Source: Halieaceae bacterium UBA3479
Lineage (GTDB): Bacteria > Pseudomonadota > Gammaproteobacteria > Pseudomonadales > Halieaceae
Reading direction: 5' to 3'
Length of the DNA stretch: 9,937 nucleotides
Assembly: GCA_002377985.1 (NCBI GenBank)
Contig: DFQW01000100.1
Location: 1 to 9,937, forward strand
Shown here: positions 6,069 through 9,937 of the stretch, one piece after another
Position numbering within the stretch: position 1 is the first letter of the stretch
How the letters are laid out: every line of letters begins with the position of its first letter
The notes under the pieces: model-generated
What the model saw: the letters and a program-made list of their open reading frames with translations, nothing else
The model's database searches: none
What the model was told of the DNA's origin: nothing
Position numbers and translations under genes: made by a program

Positions 6069-6920
6069 ATGGATGTATCGGTTGAGTCATTGCGTCGGGA
6101 ATTGCTGGAGCACCAGCCCTGGACAGCATTGACCGGCGCCGGCGTCAGCGCCGCCTCGGGCATTCCCACCTACCGCGACCACGATGGGCGCTGGCTAGGG
6201 AGTCAACCGATTCAGCATCAGGAGTTTATCCGAGATGCAAACAAGCGCCGCCGCTACTGGAGCCGATCTTTACTGGGATGGCCTCGAGTGGCAAAAGCGA
6301 CTTGTAATGAGACTCACCGGGCCCTTAGCCAGTTACAGCAGGCAGGCTTTCTGACCGGCGTGATTACGCAGAATGTGGACCGGCTACACCAACAGGCGGG
6401 CACTGAAAATGTCATTGACCTGCACGGCCGTCTGGACCAAGTCCGCTGTCTCGATTGCCACTCTCTCGTTTCGCGCTCTGCAGTCCAACTTTGGTTGGAA
6501 CAGCACAATGCCCTGCCCGACATGCCCACTGTGACCGTCAGACCTGACGGTGACGCCGATCTACCCGCGTCTTTTATTGATGGCTTTGTCATGCCCAATT
6601 GCGATGCATGCGACGGGGTATTAATGCCTGATGTTGTTTTTTTCGGCGGCACCGTCCCGCCTGAGATCACCCAGGCGAGCTTCGATATGATCAATTCATC
6701 GCGCGGCTTACTGGTTATTGGCACATCCCTGTCGGTGTTCTCCGGCTTGCGGTTCTGTCGCTACGCCGCCGCGCAGCAGAAGCGGCTGATCATTCTCAAT
6801 CAGGGACCAACCCGGGCCGATGACCTCTGTCACATAAAATATTCCGGCGATGCCTTCGCGGTACTCGCAAGATGCGCCAGCGAATTAACCGACAAATCAG
6901 CGGAGCAGACCTATGCCTGA
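6069..6920 (+). CDS. NAD-dependent protein deacylase, sirtuin (Sir2), SIRT4-like class II type
   Basis: A 283-residue cytosolic sirtuin, which removes acyl groups from protein lysines while consuming NAD+. NAD-binding motifs are GAGVS (23-27), GIPTYRD (31-37) and QNVD (101-104). His119 in DLHG is the catalytic base. Two CxxC pairs (Cys127/Cys130 and Cys178/Cys181) form the structural zinc site. GTSLSVFSG (218-226) completes the Rossmann fold. The long zinc-module insert and the GIPTYRD variant fit class II (SIRT4-like) better than class III CobB (class III is usually GIPTFR with a Tyr/Arg deacylase pair), but the class call is from memory. The ATG has no obvious Shine-Dalgarno and begins 4 bp after the CGTATACG palindrome. 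It overlaps the photolyase start by 8 nt, so the two are co-transcribed and probably translationally coupled. Its substrates, and whether it acts on the photolyase, are unknown. Confidence 0.93.
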   Translation: MDVSVESLRRELLEHQPWTALTGAGVSAASGIPTYRDHDGRWLGSQPIQHQEFIRDANKRRRYWSRSLLGWPRVAKATCNETHRALSQLQQAGFLTGVITQNVDRLHQQAGTENVIDLHGRLDQVRCLDCHSLVSRSAVQLWLEQHNALPDMPTVTVRPDGDADLPASFIDGFVMPNCDACDGVLMPDVVFFGGTVPPEITQASFDMINSSRGLLVIGTSLSVFSGLRFCRYAAAQQKRLIILNQGPTRADDLCHIKYSGDAFAVLARCASELTDKSAEQTYA

Positions 6921-8349
6921 TGTTTCACTGTACTGGTTCAGAGACGATCTGCGGCTTGTCGATCTTCCAGGACTATCAGCAGCGGCATCCCGTGGTCCTG
7001 TGGTACCCGTCTATATTCGCGATACCCGACTCGGTGGCGAATGGAAGATTGGCGGCGCGAGCCAGTGGTGGCTGCATCATAGTCTGGATCAGCTGACGCG
7101 GGATCTGAACACGCTGGGTGTGCCTCTGATCCTACGATCGGGCGACACACAGACTATCCTGCTTCAGCTCGCTGAGGAGGCAGGAGCATCACAGGTTTAC
7201 TGCAGCCGGCAATATCAGCCTTGGGCTGGCGAGCTCGAACGCGCGATACACGACGCTCTGGAGGCGCGCGGCATCGCGCTAAAACGTTATCCCGGGACGC
7301 TACTCCATGAACCCGAACACATTTCGACCGGCTCCGGGACCCCGTTTAAAGTCTTTACGCCATTTTGGCGTGCGTGCGGCAAAGCGCCTACTCCACAACC
7401 GCCAATCCCGGTGCCGTCTATATCGGCGCCCGCCGGCGCCGTTGCCTCGGAGTCATTGACCGACTGGGGACTGCTACCCCAAAAACCAAACTGGGCTGAT
7501 GGCTGGGAGACGATGTGGCAACCAGGAGAGGCCGCCGCCAGTATTGCGCTGACGCAATTTTTGCAAAACCACGTGCAGCACTATGATCACGGTCGAGATG
7601 TTCCGTCAGAACCGAATACCTCTCGCCTGTCGCCCTACCTCCGATTTGGCAACATTTCTCCACGACAGGTTTGGCATGCCGCGCACGCTGCAAAACTTGA
7701 TGATCCAGGCGTGAGCCCATCTATCGACAAATTTCTGAGCGAGATCGGCTGGCGGGAGTTCTGTTACCACCTGTTATTTCACTTTCCGACCATGCCCGAT
7801 GAAGCCTTCAATCCCAAGTTCACTTTTTTCCCATGGGGAGAGGATTTACAACGACTCAAAGCATGGCAAACAGGACAGACAGGTTACCCCATTGTGGACG
7901 CGGGAATGAGAGAGCTTTGGCAAACCGGCTTCATGCACAATCGCGTGAGAATGGTGGTCGCCTCCTTTTTAACCAAACACCTGCTACTCCACTGGCGAGC
8001 GGGGGAGGCATGGTTTTGGGACTGCTTACTTGACGCCGACCTGGCTTCCAATGCCTGTAGCTGGCAATGGGTCGGCGGGTCTGGTGCCGATGCGGCCCCC
8101 TACTTTCGCATATTTAACCCGGTCGCTCAGGGCGAAAAATTCGATAAAGCAGGACTTTACACCCGGCACTGGGTGCCAGAGCTAGCGGGCCTACCCGACA
8201 AGTATCTGCACAAACCGTGGGAGGCACCCGAGGCTACCCTCGCGGAGGCGAATATCACGCTGGGTCAAAATTATCCGCACCCGATCGTGGACCACAAGGC
8301 CGCCCGGGAGGCGGCATTGAGCGCCTACGCAACACTTAAAGATATCTAG
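6913..8349 (+). CDS. phrB: deoxyribodipyrimidine photolyase, class I CPD type
   Basis: A 478-residue flavoenzyme that splits UV-induced cyclobutane pyrimidine dimers using blue/near-UV light. The N-terminal antenna domain starts with YWFRDDLRL. The FAD/helical domain holds the substrate-contacting Glu277 and Trp280 (SEIGWREF), TGYPIVDAGMREL, MHNRVRMVVASFL, and DLASNACSWQW followed by GTDAAPYFRIFNP-like blocks. The electron-transfer Trp triad is intact at Trp318, Trp361 and Trp384. Asn380, equivalent to E. coli Asn378 beside the flavin N5, supports CPD repair and argues against a cryptochrome. The E. coli folate-contacting Asn-Glu pair is not evident, so the antenna cofactor is undetermined. 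GGAG (6902-6905) lies 7 nt before the ATG, inside the end of the sirtuin gene. The stop lies 5 bp from the convergent cyclase-family gene. Confidence 0.95.
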   Translation: MPDVSLYWFRDDLRLVDLPGLSAAASRGPVVPVYIRDTRLGGEWKIGGASQWWLHHSLDQLTRDLNTLGVPLILRSGDTQTILLQLAEEAGASQVYCSRQYQPWAGELERAIHDALEARGIALKRYPGTLLHEPEHISTGSGTPFKVFTPFWRACGKAPTPQPPIPVPSISAPAGAVASESLTDWGLLPQKPNWADGWETMWQPGEAAASIALTQFLQNHVQHYDHGRDVPSEPNTSRLSPYLRFGNISPRQVWHAAHAAKLDDPGVSPSIDKFLSEIGWREFCYHLLFHFPTMPDEAFNPKFTFFPWGEDLQRLKAWQTGQTGYPIVDAGMRELWQTGFMHNRVRMVVASFLTKHLLLHWRAGEAWFWDCLLDADLASNACSWQWVGGSGADAAPYFRIFNPVAQGEKFDKAGLYTRHWVPELAGLPDKYLHKPWEAPEATLAEANITLGQNYPHPIVDHKAAREAALSAYATLKDI

Positions 8350-8354
8350 TGATC

Positions 8355-9143
8355 CTATTCGTCAATAATCGCTACGGCGCGGGTCCATCCAGCGGAGGCA
8401 CCCCGAATCTTGTGAGGGAAACAACTCACTGTGAAACCGGTGGGCGGCAAGCTCTCGAGGTTGTGTAACTTTTCCAGATGGCAGTAGCCAATGTGGCGAC
8501 CGGCCTTATGGCCTTCCCAGATCAGGCTTGCATCGCCGGTCTCAGCGTAACGCTCTGCCGTCTTGTCAAAAGGCGCATCCCAGCTCCAAGCGTCTGTCCC
8601 GGTCACGCGAATCCCTTGCTCCAACAAAAACATTGTCGCCTCATAACCCATACCGCAGCCTTTACTAACGAAATTGGCTTGCCCGTAAGCAGATCCCGCC
8701 GCGGTATTCACCACCACAATCTCCAGTGGCGAGAGCCTGTGATCGATCCGCTCAAGCTCCGCTTTTACATCTGCAGCCGTCACCACATAACCATCATCCA
8801 GATGCCGGAAATCGAGCTTGACTCCGGGCTGAAAGCACCACTCAAGTGGCACTTCATCGATGGTAATCGCCCGCTCCTTGGTGCCAGTGTGTTCATTCAT
8901 TGTCGGATGAAAATGATACGGCGCATCCAAATGCGTGCCGTTGTGAGTACACAACTGCACAAACTCGATCGCCCAGCCTTCGCCATCTGGTAACTGGTCG
9001 GCGGTCAGACCCTCGAAAAAAGTCGCCATTTGCTGAGCACCGGTATCGTGCTTTATGTAATCGATGTGGGGCTGCATTGCCGGTGGATCACTGACCACCT
9101 CGTTCTCTAAAAAAATCGACAAATCCACAAATCGTCGCACCAC
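8355..9143 (-). CDS. cyclase-family metal-dependent hydrolase (kynurenine formamidase-like)
   Basis: A 262-residue cytosolic protein of the putative cyclase family (PF04199-type fold), which includes kynurenine formamidase KynB, isatin hydrolase and other amide/ester hydrolases. The metal-binding signature H67-x-G-T-H71-x-D73-x-P-x-H77 is complete. His212 and Glu224, 12 residues apart, match the spacing of the second metal/catalytic pair of KynB. It is longer than KynB (about 205-215 residues) and no tryptophan-catabolism genes adjoin it, so the substrate is unassigned. The start is GTG. AAGGAG (9152-9147) lies 3 nt from GTG 9143 and 6 nt from a second GTG at 9140, so the true start may be one codon later. 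It diverges from the amidohydrolase gene, another metal hydrolase, suggesting joint regulation or linked substrates. Confidence 0.9.
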   Translation of the reverse strand: MVRRFVDLSIFLENEVVSDPPAMQPHIDYIKHDTGAQQMATFFEGLTADQLPDGEGWAIEFVQLCTHNGTHLDAPYHFHPTMNEHTGTKERAITIDEVPLEWCFQPGVKLDFRHLDDGYVVTAADVKAELERIDHRLSPLEIVVVNTAAGSAYGQANFVSKGCGMGYEATMFLLEQGIRVTGTDAWSWDAPFDKTAERYAETGDASLIWEGHKAGRHIGYCHLEKLHNLESLPPTGFTVSCFPHKIRGASAGWTRAVAIIDE

Positions 9144-9168
9144 TCACTCCTTAATTTGTTTTCCGAGA

Positions 9169-9185
9169 GCGCTAAAGAGTAGCGC
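9169..9185. promoter_or_regulatory. inverted repeat GCGCTA-N5-TAGCGC between divergent hydrolase genes
   Basis: Perfect 6-bp arms (9169-9174 and 9180-9185) flank the 5-nt centre AAGAG. It sits upstream of the cyclase-family gene's ribosome-binding site and just before the earlier candidate ATG (9186) of the amidohydrolase. It may be an operator for a dimeric regulator controlling both genes, or a small RNA hairpin in a leader. No T-run follows, so it is not a terminator. Confidence 0.4.
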
Positions 9186-9199
9186 ATGAATAAAAACGA

Positions 9200-9228
9200 T
9201 TGGCAAAATGATGGCGTACCGCTACGCT
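9200..9228 (+). promoter_or_regulatory. weak candidate promoter for the amidohydrolase gene
   Basis: TTGGCA (9200-9205, 5/6 match to the -35 consensus) is separated by 17 bp from TACGCT (9223-9228, 3/6 match to the -10). Transcription would start near 9235, just before the AGGA at 9238-9241, and would fit the ATG at 9252 but not the one at 9186. The -10 is poor, so this is tentative. Confidence 0.3.
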
Positions 9229-9251
9229 CAACCAAAAAGGAAAAACGGTCT

Positions 9252-9937
9252 ATGTGTAGCGCCTTTCGACTACTGGCAACACTCGCCTTCTTTGTTACAC
9301 CAGCCGCATTTGCAGACGCGTTCGCGTCCACCTATGCACCGAAAACCGCGCCTCCCGTCTTGTTTAAGAACGCCACGATCCTTACCGGAGACGGCAGCAG
9401 GATGGATAATGCCAGCCTGTATGTCAGTGACGGCCGTATCGAGTGGATCGGCGAGGGAACGGCGTCTCCAGACGCAACGATTGTCGATGCAGAAGGCAAA
9501 TGGATTACCCCTGGGCTCATCGACGTCCATTCCCATTTGGGCGTCTACCCCTCCCCCGGCGTCGCGGCTCACAGCGACGGTAACGAGGCAACAGCCCCCG
9601 TAACCGCAGAGGTCTGGGCTGAGCACAGCATATGGCCGCAAGATCCAGGGTTTACCCGAGCGCTGGCAGGGGGCATCACGGCCATGCAGATTTTGCCCGG
9701 GTCCGCTAACTTGTTTGGCGGCCGAGGTGTAACCCTGAAGAACGTACCGTCAGTGAGCTATCAGGGCATGAAGTTTCCCGGCGCACCGCACGGCCTCAAA
9801 ATGGCCTGTGGCGAAAATCCCAAGCGGGTCTATGGCAACCGCAATCAAGCGCCTTCTACCCGAATGGGAAACGTTGCCGCCTACCGGAGCGCCTGGATAA
9901 AAGCACAACGCTACGTTGACGATTGGGACCGATACGA
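9252..9937 (+). CDS. secreted amidohydrolase-family metal hydrolase, 3' end beyond window
   Basis: The N-terminal 228 codons of an amidohydrolase-superfamily enzyme (imidazolonepropionase/dihydroorotase-like group). Residues 1-21 look like a Sec signal peptide: Arg6, a hydrophobic core, and AFA before Asp22. A periplasmic location is therefore likely. A beta-sandwich segment follows (FKNATILTGDG, VSDGRIEWIG, VDAEGKWITPGLID), then the first metal ligands His93 and His95 in DVHSHLG. The later lysine/His/Asp ligands lie past the edge. The substrate is unknown; relatives act on peptides, lactones or cyclic amides. The frame is open upstream to ATG 9186 (22 extra codons). I prefer 9252 because the extra stretch is AT-rich with low GC at third positions, contains promoter-like sequence, and would put 22 polar residues before the signal peptide; AGGA lies 10 nt before 9252. 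A start at 9186 cannot be excluded. Confidence 0.86.
   Translation, partial: MCSAFRLLATLAFFVTPAAFADAFASTYAPKTAPPVLFKNATILTGDGSRMDNASLYVSDGRIEWIGEGTASPDATIVDAEGKWITPGLIDVHSHLGVYPSPGVAAHSDGNEATAPVTAEVWAEHSIWPQDPGFTRALAGGITAMQILPGSANLFGGRGVTLKNVPSVSYQGMKFPGAPHGLKMACGENPKRVYGNRNQAPSTRMGNVAAYRSAWIKAQRYVDDWDRY

Noticed and set aside
6534..6551. Perfect 7-bp inverted repeat ACCGTCA/TGACGGT within the sirtuin gene
   Set aside because: It lies in a coding stretch for a family-typical PDGDADLP loop and is not followed by a T-run, so it is most likely coincidental.
7424..7441. Perfect 7-bp inverted repeat CGGCGCC/GGCGCCG in the photolyase gene
   Set aside because: It encodes an Ala/Gly/Pro-rich linker between the antenna and FAD domains. 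Such GC-rich codon runs form palindromes easily, and nothing suggests termination or regulation.

Overview
The window looks like chromosomal DNA of a marine-type gammaproteobacterium. The product types fit the Cellvibrionales/Halieales (OM60/NOR5) group, but that placement rests on remembered family distributions and not on a search. Gene density is high and base composition is moderate-to-high GC. There are no insertion sequences, integrases, CRISPR arrays or phage genes. Ten protein genes and part of one tRNA are visible.

Left edge (1-193): the 5' half of a tRNA-Leu(UAA) on the minus strand, with a stable-RNA-type promoter behind it. Region A (194-2656, plus strand): a tight three-gene unit. 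It encodes an 11-helix sodium:amino-acid symporter of the NSS/SNF family (TTG start), exosortase H (Cys-Arg-His triad visible), and a small membrane protein that I take to be the exosortase-H-associated membrane protein. The last two probably serve the IPTLxxWG-CTERM protein-sorting pathway. No substrate of that pathway is encoded in the window.

Region B (2628-8349): a probable light/photodamage-response module. A MerR-type regulator (minus) and an RpoD-like alternative sigma factor (plus) diverge from a 172-bp intergenic region rich in repeated and inverted AGGTTT elements. The sigma gene converges, with its stop overlapping, on a TIGR01777-family NAD(P)-binding oxidoreductase (minus). That gene in turn diverges from an operon of a class II-type sirtuin and a class I CPD photolyase, which overlap by 8 nt. 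The two divergent intergenic regions share an identical 8-bp palindrome, CGTATACG, found nowhere else in the window. The layout recalls LitR/PplR light-responsive clusters (MerR regulator, photolyase, SDR). Here, however, the MerR protein lacks visible B12-binding motifs, carries a Cys/His-rich C-terminal domain, and is paired with an RpoD-like sigma factor whose -10-recognition helix has changed at key positions.

Right edge (8355-9937): a kynurenine-formamidase-like cyclase-family metal hydrolase (minus) diverges from a secreted amidohydrolase that runs off the window. A perfect 6-bp inverted repeat lies between them. All three tail-to-tail junctions in the window are overlapping or nearly so (29-bp overlap, 4-bp overlap, 5-bp gap), leaving no room for ordinary intergenic terminators.
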